Origin: JAJFJD01 sp965228695
GTDB lineage: Bacteria; Pseudomonadota; Alphaproteobacteria; UBA8366
Direction of reading: 5' to 3'
Length of the DNA: 64,000 nt
NCBI GenBank assembly: GCA_965228695.1
Contig: CBDDIB010000002.1
Coordinates: 4,898,001-4,962,000, forward strand
The position numbers were made by a program, and so were the translations under genes. Below the pieces are notes generated by a model that searched no databases, was not told the DNA's origin, and saw only the letters and a program-made list of their open reading frames with translations. Of this stretch, positions 26,078 through 34,388 are shown in pieces; position 1 is the first letter of the stretch; the number at the start of each line of letters is the position of its first letter.

Positions 26078-26602
26078 ATGGCCGACGCACCTGCGTGGCA
26101 GGGCGAGCTATACGATTTGCTGCGGAGCTACGATGTTTCGCAGTTCGCCTATGTCCCCGATGCGGGACACAAGACCCTGATCAACCGATCGATCGAAGAC
26201 GCGGATGTGCATTCCGTCTCCCTCACCACCGAGGAAGAAGGCGTGGCCCTGTGCGCCGGCGCGCATCTCGGCGGCGCGCGCGGCGTGCTGCTGGTGCAGA
26301 GCAGCGGCATCGGCAACTGCGTGAACTTCTTCTCGCTGGTCAAGCATGGCCGTTTCCCGTTCCTCACATTGGTCAGCATGCGGGGCGATTTCGGCGAGGG
26401 GAACCCGTGGCAGATCGCGATGGGCGAAGCGACGCAGCCCGTCCTCGAAGCGAGCGGCATCCGATGCCTGCGCGCCGAAACCGAGGACGAGGTCATCAAG
26501 GTCGCGGACGCGGCCTGCACCATGGTCTATCAATCCGAACATGCGGTTGCCGTCCTGCTCACGCAGAAGCTTCTCGGCGCCAAAGCATTCTCGACAGCGT
26601 AG
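26078..26602 (+). CDS. TPP-dependent decarboxylase, alpha (PYR) subunit, sulfo/phosphonopyruvate decarboxylase type
   Basis: These 174 residues form the N-terminal pyrimidine-binding domain alone. TTEEEGVALCAGAHLGG carries the Glu that activates the thiamine ring (Glu52-54), and LVQSSGIGNCVNFFSLVKHGRFPFLTLVSMRG is the stretch seen in ComD and phosphonopyruvate decarboxylase. GGAGG precedes the ATG; a longer frame to 26036 lacks a site. It needs the beta subunit eight bases downstream to make a full active site. Confidence 0.85.
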   Translation: MADAPAWQGELYDLLRSYDVSQFAYVPDAGHKTLINRSIEDADVHSVSLTTEEEGVALCAGAHLGGARGVLLVQSSGIGNCVNFFSLVKHGRFPFLTLVSMRGDFGEGNPWQIAMGEATQPVLEASGIRCLRAETEDEVIKVADAACTMVYQSEHAVAVLLTQKLLGAKAFSTA

Positions 26603-26610
26603 GATTTATC

Positions 26611-27240
26611 ATGTCCAGCAAACCAAATCTTCGCACCGGCCCCGACGAGAACGTCACCAAGGGTCAATTGGAACGCCGCGATGCCGTCAAGAAATTGCTC
26701 GGCGACGATTCGGACGACGTGTTGTATGTCACCGGCCTCGCCGGGACGAAAGACGATATCCTGGCCACCTTCGGCGACGTTCCGAGGGCCTTCACGCTGA
26801 GCGGCGCCATGGGAGCCGCGGCGGCCATGGGGCTAGGGCTCGCCCTTGCGCAACCGGACCGGCGCGTCGTGGTGCTGACCGGCGACGGTGAGTTGCTGAT
26901 GAATGTCGGCACCCTCGCCACGATCGGCGTCATGAACCCGCCGAACCTCAGCATCGTCTGCGTGGACAACGGCCATTACGGCGAGACCGGCTGGCAGGAA
27001 GGCCACACCGCACGCGGCGTCGATATCGCCAAGATGGCCGAAGGCGGCGCGATCAAGAATGTCCGGACCGTAACCGAGGATTCGCAGATTGCGGAAGCCG
27101 CCAAGATGCTTCGGGAATCGAACGGAACGTCCTTCGTCCTGCTGAAAGTCGCCCCGACCGACGCGCCGAAATTCTTCCGGTCGCGCGATGCGTCCTGGAT
27201 CAAGGGCAAGTTCCGCGAGGCCTTGCTCGGCAAGAACTAG
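26611..27240 (+). CDS. TPP-dependent decarboxylase, beta (PP-binding) subunit, sulfo/phosphonopyruvate decarboxylase type
   Basis: This 209-residue diphosphate-binding domain has the TPP motif beginning GDGELLMN (91-98) and ending at Asn120 (VDNGHYGETG), with the GAMGAAAAMGLGLA helix before it. With the alpha subunit it should decarboxylate a 3-substituted pyruvate: sulfopyruvate, phosphonopyruvate or a non-phosphorus analogue. No PEP mutase, sulfolactate or phosphonate gene is next to it, so the substrate is unresolved. A bidirectional terminator follows. Confidence 0.87.
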   Translation: MSSKPNLRTGPDENVTKGQLERRDAVKKLLGDDSDDVLYVTGLAGTKDDILATFGDVPRAFTLSGAMGAAAAMGLGLALAQPDRRVVVLTGDGELLMNVGTLATIGVMNPPNLSIVCVDNGHYGETGWQEGHTARGVDIAKMAEGGAIKNVRTVTEDSQIAEAAKMLRESNGTSFVLLKVAPTDAPKFFRSRDASWIKGKFREALLGKN

Positions 27241-27264
27241 ATCGCCTGACGGCGGCTCGACAAC

Positions 27265-27298
27265 GAAAAGCCCGACGCCCCGCGACGCCGGGCTTTTC
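27265..27298. terminator. bidirectional rho-independent terminator
   Basis: Arms GAAAAGCCCG and CGGGCTTTTC pair around a GC-rich loop, giving a T run on both strands. It lies between the convergent decarboxylase and O-antigen-ligase-like genes and serves both. Confidence 0.85.
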
Positions 27299-27308
27299 GC
27301 GATCCCGG

Positions 27309-28589
27309 CTAATGGGCCGACGCAGGGTCACCGTCCGAACCCGCACCGGCCCGCGGCGCCATCATAGCGAGAAACAGGCAAACAGAAAGAAACTGCGCGC
27401 TGATCCACCAGCTTTGCCACGCGCTGAAACTCAGCTGCCCGATCACGAACACCGCGACAAGGGCGCCGCCCCCGGCCGCGAGCGGCGGCCCGTCGGGGAA
27501 GCGGCGGAGAAGCGCCATGCAGCACACCACAAACAACAGCGCATACAGCAAAACACCCGGCACTCCGAGTTCGACCCGCATCTGTTGGGAAGCGTTATGC
27601 GGATGCAAGGGGAGCAATTCCACTTCGACCGCGGGATCGTTCGACATCACCGCCATGATATCGGCATAGCGTGGATCGAACCGGGCATCCGTTCCCCCGC
27701 CAGGCAGAAGCCGCGATGTATGTAATCCCCAGCCGAGAACAGGACGTTCGTCGATCCGTTCTTCCGTGAACCGCATGATCGCCAAGCGATGGGCGGCGGA
27801 GCTATGGATCGTTCTATCCTGCGCGCTCAACAACGACGGAAGGTCGAGAGCCGTGATTATCCCGGGGAGCAATACGAACATGGCCGGAAGAACCACCGCC
27901 AATATCCAGAGCGCCGTACGCCCCCACCGCCAGGCGAACAGGAATACCGGAAGACCGATGATGAGGGCGAGCTTGGACGCCGACGCACCGGCGAAAAAGA
28001 TGGCGGCGGCCGTCGCGAACACCGCCGCGACCATCAGCGCCCGATGCACGCCGCGAAAGGCCATCGCCAGAAACGGAAATATCAGGATCGCCGAGAGGGC
28101 GTTGAACGGACGGAAATGCCAATATGCGACCCACCTCCAGACCGGATCGTTTTGCGGATTTCCGATCACGCCGGACCGCACGAATTCGCCGAAGATCGCA
28201 AGGACGCCGGCGATCGTCATGCCGGCCGCAACGGCCACAAGCACGCCGCGGCGCTGTTGGCGGTCCACCGACAACGCGGCATAGGCGATCACGATACCCG
28301 CGAGCACGGTCGGCAAAAGGCGCCCGAACCGCTTCAACGAATGGGTCGGATCGATCGACCACATCGCGGATGCAAGGGCCCAGAGCAACAGCAACCCGAG
28401 CCCGATCAGGATCGGCCAATATAATTGTCCTTCCGCGCGGGCGGATTTGGTCCGAAGCAGGGTAAGGACCGCCACCGTCAACACCAGCAGCAGCACCGTC
28501 AGCAGCTTGTTCTGGAACAATGTTGCGAACGGCAGCAGAAAGGCGGCAATGACAAACGGTTGGCGGTGAAGAGATCGAAGCGTCGGCAC
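27309..28589 (-). CDS. O-antigen ligase family protein (Wzy_C/WaaL-like)
   Basis: This 426-residue polytopic protein has about ten hydrophobic helices and a long periplasmic loop near residues 245-340. The loop contains RLAIMRFTEERIDERPVLGWGLHTSR and a conserved HPHNASQQMRVELG (about 320-333), the His-rich motif of the O-antigen ligase/polymerase superfamily, which joins polysaccharide to a lipid or protein acceptor. The start is GTG with GAGGG upstream. No other surface-polysaccharide gene is in the window, so the glycan is unknown. Confidence 0.85.
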   Translation of the reverse strand: MPTLRSLHRQPFVIAAFLLPFATLFQNKLLTVLLLVLTVAVLTLLRTKSARAEGQLYWPILIGLGLLLLWALASAMWSIDPTHSLKRFGRLLPTVLAGIVIAYAALSVDRQQRRGVLVAVAAGMTIAGVLAIFGEFVRSGVIGNPQNDPVWRWVAYWHFRPFNALSAILIFPFLAMAFRGVHRALMVAAVFATAAAIFFAGASASKLALIIGLPVFLFAWRWGRTALWILAVVLPAMFVLLPGIITALDLPSLLSAQDRTIHSSAAHRLAIMRFTEERIDERPVLGWGLHTSRLLPGGGTDARFDPRYADIMAVMSNDPAVEVELLPLHPHNASQQMRVELGVPGVLLYALLFVVCCMALLRRFPDGPPLAAGGGALVAVFVIGQLSFSAWQSWWISAQFLSVCLFLAMMAPRAGAGSDGDPASAH

Positions 28590-28717
28590 CTGTGCGCCCT
28601 CGTCCAGCGGAGTCGGCGGCGCAACCTTACCGGCACCCGGTGCTCGGCGAAAGCCATGATCCGAAGGGCCGCACCGCCCGGCGCATTTCCAATCCGTCCG
28701 AAAATATGCGCGGGGAC

Positions 28718-29512
28718 CTAGCCGCCCGCGCCCAATGCGTCGGCGACGGCGCCCATCTTCTCGGCGGTCACCTCGTCGAGATCGTTGAACTCGGCCGCCA
28801 GCGTCTCGCGCTCGATGCGGACCGGCGTCGCGCGTCCCTGGAACTCAATCACTTCATCGGGCAATTCCAGGACGAAATGAAAATCGAAGCCGCGCCGGCT
28901 GAACCGGTCGGTATCGCCGGCCTTTATCAGAAAGCCGGACTTGCTCCAGTTCACGACCTCGTATTGGCGGTCGCGGACGATGACTTTGGCGTTGACGCCG
29001 GGAATCCGAAAGGACTGCCGCCGGTCCGCGCCGCCACGGACGCCGGCCCCGGCATTCCGCTGAAGCACTTCGATCAGTTGACCCACCGCCCCCGTCAGCG
29101 CCGCGAGCTTGTCGTCGGCGGATCGCACCCGGTCCTGCAGGGCTGAAATCTCGTCCGAATTCGGTGCGTCTTCCGTGTCCGGCGCCGCGGCGTCTTCTTT
29201 CTCATCGTCCGAACCGGTCCGCGGCGCCGTGTCGTCCTGATCCGATTCAGTCGAGTCCGTCGGCGCAGGGTCGGCATCCGGTGCCGTTTCGGTCTCCTGC
29301 GATTCTTCGAGTTTCCGGACGTCGCGGATCAATGTCCGGAGCAGCGGCGGGACCGCCGGCGAATGATAGCCTTGCGATAGGGTAATGAGATCCAGCGCGT
29401 CACCCAATAGGACGAGGTCTCTGCGCAACAGACGGTCGCCATTCGCCGCGTCGCCGGCGCGCTCGGCGCCGTCCCGTTCCATTTCGCCTGTGAACGACCC
29501 TGTGTCGCTCAT
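28718..29512 (-). CDS. PilZ-domain protein
   Basis: These 264 residues fall into three parts: a helical N-terminus (27-70), a very acidic linker (about 71-122, rich in Asp, Glu, Pro and Thr), and a short coil followed by a C-terminal PilZ domain. The cyclic-di-GMP motif is complete: RRQSFR (Arg165, Arg169) and NWSKSG (Asn188, Ser190, Gly193). It therefore probably responds to c-di-GMP. It starts inside the stop codon of a 65-residue frame (ATGA overlap), implying an operon. Confidence 0.8.
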   Translation of the reverse strand: MSDTGSFTGEMERDGAERAGDAANGDRLLRRDLVLLGDALDLITLSQGYHSPAVPPLLRTLIRDVRKLEESQETETAPDADPAPTDSTESDQDDTAPRTGSDDEKEDAAAPDTEDAPNSDEISALQDRVRSADDKLAALTGAVGQLIEVLQRNAGAGVRGGADRRQSFRIPGVNAKVIVRDRQYEVVNWSKSGFLIKAGDTDRFSRRGFDFHFVLELPDEVIEFQGRATPVRIERETLAAEFNDLDEVTAEKMGAVADALGAGG

Positions 29513-29706
29513 GATCCGTTACCCGTCCTCTCGCCGGCACGCGCCGACTTCACCATCGGTCCGTACGCCAAGCCAGTCATTAAACATGCGGAAAATCCAA
29601 CGGCAATATCACGCCCGATAGGGTCGATTTCCGCCGCTTGCAACCATCGACCTTCCTTGTCCACCGAGACCTTCCGCGTCCGATTCGACCGGATGACCGC
29701 GTCCAT
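29509..29706 (-). CDS. small hypothetical protein upstream of the PilZ gene, 65 residues
   Basis: The frame from the ATG at 29706 ends with TGA overlapping the PilZ start codon (ATGA), the arrangement of translationally coupled genes and the main reason for calling it. The product (MDAVIRSNRTRKVSVDKEG ... GLAYGPMVKSARAG) has one weakly hydrophobic stretch (DIAVGFSACLMTGLAYG) and no recognised domain. No clear ribosome site is seen; it may be coupled to the 27-residue frame that ends five bases before it. A TTG start at 29739 is possible. Confidence 0.45.
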   Translation of the reverse strand: MDAVIRSNRTRKVSVDKEGRWLQAAEIDPIGRDIAVGFSACLMTGLAYGPMVKSARAGERTGNGS

Positions 29707-29710
29707 ATGG

Positions 29711-29794
29711 TCATCCGCGAAAAACGAAATAGACCGCAAACATCCAGGCGGGAGAGGTCACGATTGCGGTAAAACACACCAGCCGCGTCATCAT
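29711..29794 (-). CDS. possible 27-residue single-helix membrane peptide
   Basis: A short frame starts with two ATGs (29794, 29791), with CGGAG about ten bases upstream. It encodes a strongly hydrophobic peptide (MMTRLVCFTAIVTSPAW ... VYFVFRG), one membrane helix with a basic end. It ends four bases before the ATG of the next small gene, in line with the PilZ operon. Evidence is position, ribosome site and hydrophobicity only. Confidence 0.3.
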   Translation of the reverse strand: MMTRLVCFTAIVTSPAWMFAVYFVFRG

Positions 29795-29987
29795 GACGAC
29801 AGACTCCGACCAAGGCATTCCAGATTTCTCCGGCGCGATTCTATTCTTTGTTATATTTCAAGCGTATAAGAGTTGACCGGCGGGCTTCAAACATCCATGA
29901 GCACAGTGCCCCGGCGCAGCGGTATTAGTCCGAATTGCAACGGGGCCTAAAGGTCAACTTGGGGGACTTGGTCGACGCGAGCCGATG

Positions 29988-30275
29988 CTATCGAACGCGC
30001 AGCGCCCGCGGAATGCCCGCAACCCGCCCGGGCAGCCCGGCCGCCGCATCCGGATGATAATCGCGGTTCCATTGTTCGCGCTGGCTTTGCAGTTGATCGC
30101 GCGCCGACCGGCGGAATTCATCCAGCTCGCCGGGCCTGATCCCAATTTCTCTCGCGCCGGCCGTCGCATACACCGGCTCGGTGCGGCGATGCGCGCGGCG
30201 CCGAGCATAGACCGCGTAAGCAAATGCCACGCTGATGGCTAATCCGACAAGGGCGGACAGTATGGTTACTGTCAT
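29988..30275 (-). CDS. small single-pass membrane protein, unknown function
   Basis: This 95-residue protein has an N-terminal helix (MTVTILSALVGLAISVAFAYAVYARRR), then a basic stop-transfer and a charged cytoplasmic tail (GELDEFRRSARDQLQSQREQWNRDYHPDAAAG). GGAGGGAG lies seven bases before the ATG, a strong site. No family is recognised. It stands alone, with about 325 bp of AT-rich sequence separating it from the divergent mlaC-like gene. Confidence 0.65.
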   Translation of the reverse strand: MTVTILSALVGLAISVAFAYAVYARRRAHRRTEPVYATAGAREIGIRPGELDEFRRSARDQLQSQREQWNRDYHPDAAAGLPGRVAGIPRALRVR

Positions 30276-30600
30276 GGGTGCTCCCTCCGTATCCTTTTTT
30301 CTTATTGTGCCCTTCGGACCGCGCCGGGAGGTACGGCAAATCCGAATTAGCCCTCTCGTATTAAGTCGACATTTGGGGAGTTTATCGACCTGGATACTGT
30401 TTCATCAATTACGGGAATTGATCAACAACACTTGGTTAACGAATTTATTTACTTGGATTTTTATTACCCCTAAAGGACGAATACTGAATTGTATTGCGCG
30501 GCAGCTTCCTATATGATCGCTCTTCATCCGAGAGGGGCTCCGGATGGGAATGCGGGTGGCGAACAAGCCCGTACATATGGGTCAAGTAATTGGAGGTCGG
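30276..30600. other. AT-rich divergent intergenic region
   Basis: About 325 bp separate two divergent starts and are markedly richer in A and T than the surroundings (30350-30510 especially). No gene was found; the composition fits promoters for both sides. An in-frame ATG at 30544 could extend the rightward gene. Confidence 0.5.
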
Positions 30601-31221
30601 ATGACTTTGGGCCGGCTTATGGTAATGAGCCTTTTGTTCTGCGCGGTGGCGTTTCAGCCCGTTACGGCGGCGGACAAAACCTCACCAGAAGAAGCGTCGA
30701 AATTTATAGAGGAACTCGGGAATAATGCGGTCAAGCTGCTTGCCGATAAGGAAATTCCTCTAGCCGAGCGGGAAGCGAAAATTCGCGATCTGTTGCGCAA
30801 GCATTTCGATCTGACGACGATCGGACGGTTTGTCCTGAGTAAGAATTGGCGGACCGCGTCGCCGGATCAGCGGGAAGAGTATCTGAATCTCTTCAGCGAA
30901 TTCGTGGTCCGCACCTACGCGATCCGGCTGGGTGGATACGCCGGGGAGACTTTCTCCATCACGTCGGCAAAACCGCTCGGGCGACGCGACGCAATCGTGG
31001 TTACGGAAATTGCCCGTCGGGCGGGGCCGCCCCTCAAGGCGGGTTGGCGGGTTCGAAACAGAGGGAATGGCCATAAAATAATCGACGTTATGGTCGAAGG
31101 GGTCAGCATGGCGGCAGCACAGCGATCGGAGTTCGAGACAATCGTCCGCAAGGAAGGGGTCGTGGGGCTCATTGAAATCCTTCGGGCGAAAGTATCGTCA
31201 TTCTCGGCGAGATCCTCATAA
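30601..31221 (+). CDS. mlaC: MlaC/Ttg2D-family phospholipid-binding periplasmic protein
   Basis: The 206 residues begin with a signal peptide (MTLGRLMVMSLLFCAVAFQPVTAA). The MlaC fold is recognisable from FIEELGNNAVKLLADKEIPLAEREAKIRDLLRKHFDLTTIGRFVLSKNWR and YLNLFSEFVVRTYAIRLGGYAG, with VRNRGNGHKIIDVMVEGVSMA forming the sheet. MlaC shuttles lipids between outer membrane and the MlaFEDB transporter; no mlaFED genes are here, so it is a solitary copy. GGAGG precedes this ATG and marks it as the start over the upstream one at 30544. It is in an operon with the Sel1 gene 24 bases on. Confidence 0.85.
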   Translation: MTLGRLMVMSLLFCAVAFQPVTAADKTSPEEASKFIEELGNNAVKLLADKEIPLAEREAKIRDLLRKHFDLTTIGRFVLSKNWRTASPDQREEYLNLFSEFVVRTYAIRLGGYAGETFSITSAKPLGRRDAIVVTEIARRAGPPLKAGWRVRNRGNGHKIIDVMVEGVSMAAAQRSEFETIVRKEGVVGLIEILRAKVSSFSARSS

Positions 31222-31245
31222 GTCTGGCGATGTTGGAGGAGCGCT

Positions 31246-32127
31246 ATGAAAACGCGGATTAATCAAAGACAGGCTTGCGGCGTGTGGGCGCCCGGCTTCG
31301 TGCGGAAGATCAAAACGGCGGGAATCGCCTTCGTCGCGGCGGTGGCGGTTAGCAGTATGGCCGCCGTCTCCAATGCCTCCGCCGGATTTGAAGACGGGTG
31401 GCAGGCGTACCAGCGCGGCGATTTCCTGACTGCTTTCAACGAATGGCAGCCGCTCGCCGCGCAAGGGGATTCCCGGGCGCAGTTCAACATCGGCGTGATG
31501 TATGACGAGGGCAAAGGCCTGCACCAGGATCGCAGCAAAGCGATCCAATGGTGGACCAAGGCGGCCGATCAGGGCGATTCGCAAGCGCAACACAACCTCG
31601 GCCTCGCCTATTTGGCCGGCACCGGCGTCAACCGGGATTACGGACAAGCGGTCGCGTGGCTCAAGAAGGCCGCCGGACAAGGCCTCGTTCGGTCGCAATA
31701 CGCCCTCGGACGCATGTACGATTACGGCTTCGGGGTCGACAAAAGCGAGACGGAAGCGTCCATGTGGATCTTGATGGCCGCGAAGCAAGGCTTCGACAAG
31801 GCCCAATACAACATGGGCAAGCGATACCGGGACGGATTTGGCGTGGAGATGGACAAAGCCGAATCGGCGCGCTGGTTCCTCGAAGCCGCCCGCCAGGGCC
31901 ACGTCCGGGCACAGCATCGGATCGGCGTTCGCCTGGCCAATGGCGATGGCGTGGAGAAGGATATTGTCGCCGCATACATGTGGCTGACCCTGTCCGCCCG
32001 CGGCGGCAACAAGTCGGCGATCGACAAACGGGACGAGATCGGGCCGACCCTGTCGGCGGAACAGCGCGAAGACGCGGAACGCCGTGTCGACGCTTGGAAA
32101 CCGAAGCAGGCCCAAGCCAAGAGCTGA
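31246..32127 (+). CDS. secreted Sel1-repeat protein
   Basis: The 293 residues open with a signal sequence (hydrophobic core GIAFVAAVAVSSMAAVSNASA, after a basic stretch of some 25 residues). Five or six Sel1 repeats of about 36 residues follow (for example DSRAQFNIGVMYDEGKGLHQDRSKAIQWWTKAADQG), each with the GxGVxxDxxxAxxWxxxAA pattern. Such arrays are protein-interaction scaffolds in the periplasm. The C-terminus is basic (QREDAERRVDAWKPKQ). It is probably co-expressed with the MlaC-like gene; the partner is unknown. Confidence 0.88.
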   Translation: MKTRINQRQACGVWAPGFVRKIKTAGIAFVAAVAVSSMAAVSNASAGFEDGWQAYQRGDFLTAFNEWQPLAAQGDSRAQFNIGVMYDEGKGLHQDRSKAIQWWTKAADQGDSQAQHNLGLAYLAGTGVNRDYGQAVAWLKKAAGQGLVRSQYALGRMYDYGFGVDKSETEASMWILMAAKQGFDKAQYNMGKRYRDGFGVEMDKAESARWFLEAARQGHVRAQHRIGVRLANGDGVEKDIVAAYMWLTLSARGGNKSAIDKRDEIGPTLSAEQREDAERRVDAWKPKQAQAKS

Positions 32128-32311
32128 TCGACGACGAAGCGAAAGACCCGACGCCGACACCGCGCCGCACGGGGCACTGCGGCCGTCATTGCCGGCGGCC
32201 GTGATTCGTCCACTCGATAATTCCATGATACGGTCCGATCGGCGCTACGGCATGCGACCAACCGGCGTGTCATGGCTTGCCGCATCGAGGCACGCAAGAA
32301 AGCATGACACA

Positions 32312-32797
32312 ATGGCGATCAAGGAAGGCGATCTCCTCCCTTCGGAAACCTTGCACCGGCTTGGGGACGACGGTGCGCCCAAGCCGCTGTCGATCGACGA
32401 GTATTTTGCCGGGAAGCGCGTCGTCCTGTTTGCTGTGCCCGGCGCCTTTACCCAGACCTGTTCCGCCCGCCACCTGCCCGGATTCGTAAAGCATGCCGAC
32501 GCGATAAAGGCAAAAGGCGTCGATGAAATCGTCTGTATCGCGGTGAACGACGCCGCGGTGATGGATGCGTGGGGCAAGGCGCAAGACGAACGGCGATCCA
32601 TCACGATGCTATCGGACGGAAATGCCGATTTTACCATGGCGGTCGGCATGGAAATCGACCGCCGGGCTAGCGGCATGGGCCTCCGGTCGAAGCGCTATGC
32701 CATGATCGTCGACGATGGTGTGATCAGTAAGCTTAACTTGGAACCGGACGGCAGCTACGGTGTCTCCAGCGCCGAGACAATTCTAAAAGTTCTGTAA
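32312..32797 (+). CDS. peroxiredoxin, Prx5 type
   Basis: These 161 residues, the usual length, contain PGAFTQTCSARHLPGF with peroxidatic Cys50, and VNDAAVMDAWGKAQ. This is the Prx5/AhpE-like class, which reduces hydrogen peroxide and alkyl hydroperoxides using glutathione/glutaredoxin or thioredoxin. No second conserved resolving cysteine is seen, so it looks 1-Cys or atypical. The ribosome site is weak. It stands alone, convergent with the efflux genes. Confidence 0.92.
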   Translation: MAIKEGDLLPSETLHRLGDDGAPKPLSIDEYFAGKRVVLFAVPGAFTQTCSARHLPGFVKHADAIKAKGVDEIVCIAVNDAAVMDAWGKAQDERRSITMLSDGNADFTMAVGMEIDRRASGMGLRSKRYAMIVDDGVISKLNLEPDGSYGVSSAETILKVL

Positions 32798-32813
32798 TGC
32801 CGGGCAACCAGCA

Positions 32814-34388
32814 TCAATCCGCTGTTCGATCCGATTGATCTTTCGGCTTCGCCCGGCCCAAAATCCACGCCGGAATCAAGGTCAGCACGAACATTACCGT
32901 GATCATGACGAACCCGTCCTGGAACCCCAGCGTCGCGGCCTGCGCTTCGATGACCTGACCAAGATAATGCAACGCACCGGACTGATGCAGCGCCGCGGGC
33001 ACGCCGGCCTCGTTCATTATGCCTGCCACCTGGTCCAGCAATTCGCGGCTTGCCGGGTTGGCCGCGGTTTGCGTCGCGGTCAGCGCTTCCCCATGGAACT
33101 GCGTGCGCTGTTCCATGAACACCACGAGCGAGGCGATCCCGCAGGACCCACCGAACTGGCGACAAAAGTTCATGGTGCCGGAGCCCTGGCTGAGTTGCTC
33201 CGGCGTCAGGGCCCGCAAGGCGGCAGCGTTGACCGACGGCATGATGAGCGCCATACCGGACCGGGCAACCACGATGAACAGACTCAACGTCCAGAAGGAC
33301 GTGTTCACGTCCGCGCCGCTCATCAGGAAATTGCCCAAGGCGAACAGGCTGACGCCGACCATCACCATGATATGGGCCGGGAAACGGTCCACCAGACGGC
33401 CGAACAAGGGTGTGCCGGAAATCACGAGAATCCCCGCCGGGACCAGGAGGAACCCGGCCAAGCTTGGCGAGAACCCCTGCACCTCTTGGACGAAGATGGG
33501 GATGATATAGTTCGACGCGAAATTTCCGATCCCGAATACGAACGACACCAGAACCGCCGATGCGAACTGGGCGTTGCGGAACAGCGAGAAATCCAACAGC
33601 GGTGACGGCGATCGCAGTTGCAGGATGACGAACCACGCGGCCGCGCCAAGCCCCGCCGTCAGCATCAACAAGAGCGTGTCCGAGAACCAGCCGAACCGTT
33701 GGCCGTTCGCCCCAGCGGACAGAAGAAAGACCAGCGCTGTGCACAGCAAGATGAATCCGGACCAATCGAAATGGGGCAGCTTGCCGAACTTCAGCCTGCC
33801 CGGCATGAAGAGGAGACCCAGAGTCATGGAAAACAAGCACAACGGCACCGGTACGAGGAATATCTGCCGCCAGCTTATCGCGTCGATCACGATCCCGCCG
33901 AACATGGGACCCAGCATGGGTGCGATCTGAATGCCCATGCCGTAGACGCCCATCGCCAATCCGCGCCGCTGCGCCGGGAAGACGCGGAAGATCAGCGCCA
34001 TGACCATAGGCTGTATCGCGCCGGCCGCGAACCCTTGGATGACGCGGCCGAGAATCAGGAATTCAAGATTGGTGGCCGAGATCGTGATCGCCGTCCCGGC
34101 CAGGAAGATCACGTTGATGATAAGGAAAGCGAGTTTTTCGCCGAGGCTGTTGGCCAGCCAGGCGCTCAGCAACTGGCTTGCAACCATCGTCGCGATGAAG
34201 GCGGTGGCGATCCATTGGGCCCGATCCTGACCGATCCCAAAGGCGCCCATCACACTCGGGACCGCGACATTGACGATCGTCGCCGACAGAATCATCGCGA
34301 CCGCGCCCGTGACGCCGGCGAGTGTTACAAACCAACGATAGGACGGCCCGTACCGCTCGAATAAGGCGTCAACGTCCCCGGATATCAA
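32814..34388 (-). CDS. emrB: EmrB/QacA-type (DHA2) MFS efflux transporter
   Basis: This 524-residue protein has about 14 hydrophobic segments. Family motifs include SATIVNVAVPSVMGAFG, QWIATAFIATMVASQLLSAWLANSLGEK, RVIQGFAAGAIQPMVMALIFRVFP (motif C-like helix) and GPMFGGIVIDAISWRQIFLVPVP. It exports drugs or other small hydrophobic molecules by proton antiport together with the membrane-fusion gene upstream, which it overlaps by 20 bases. The only start is TTG with GAGGTC upstream. No outer-membrane factor gene is adjacent. Confidence 0.92.
   Translation of the reverse strand: MISGDVDALFERYGPSYRWFVTLAGVTGAVAMILSATIVNVAVPSVMGAFGIGQDRAQWIATAFIATMVASQLLSAWLANSLGEKLAFLIINVIFLAGTAITISATNLEFLILGRVIQGFAAGAIQPMVMALIFRVFPAQRRGLAMGVYGMGIQIAPMLGPMFGGIVIDAISWRQIFLVPVPLCLFSMTLGLLFMPGRLKFGKLPHFDWSGFILLCTALVFLLSAGANGQRFGWFSDTLLLMLTAGLGAAAWFVILQLRSPSPLLDFSLFRNAQFASAVLVSFVFGIGNFASNYIIPIFVQEVQGFSPSLAGFLLVPAGILVISGTPLFGRLVDRFPAHIMVMVGVSLFALGNFLMSGADVNTSFWTLSLFIVVARSGMALIMPSVNAAALRALTPEQLSQGSGTMNFCRQFGGSCGIASLVVFMEQRTQFHGEALTATQTAANPASRELLDQVAGIMNEAGVPAALHQSGALHYLGQVIEAQAATLGFQDGFVMITVMFVLTLIPAWILGRAKPKDQSDRTAD

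Noticed and set aside
27309..28589. Part of an O-antigen gene cluster
   Set aside because: Only the ligase-like protein is present; no glycosyltransferases or sugar-nucleotide genes adjoin it.
29580..29813. 77-codon minus-strand frame overlapping the small genes upstream of PilZ
   Set aside because: Its frame conflicts with the ATGA-coupled 65-residue frame and its composition is unlike a protein.
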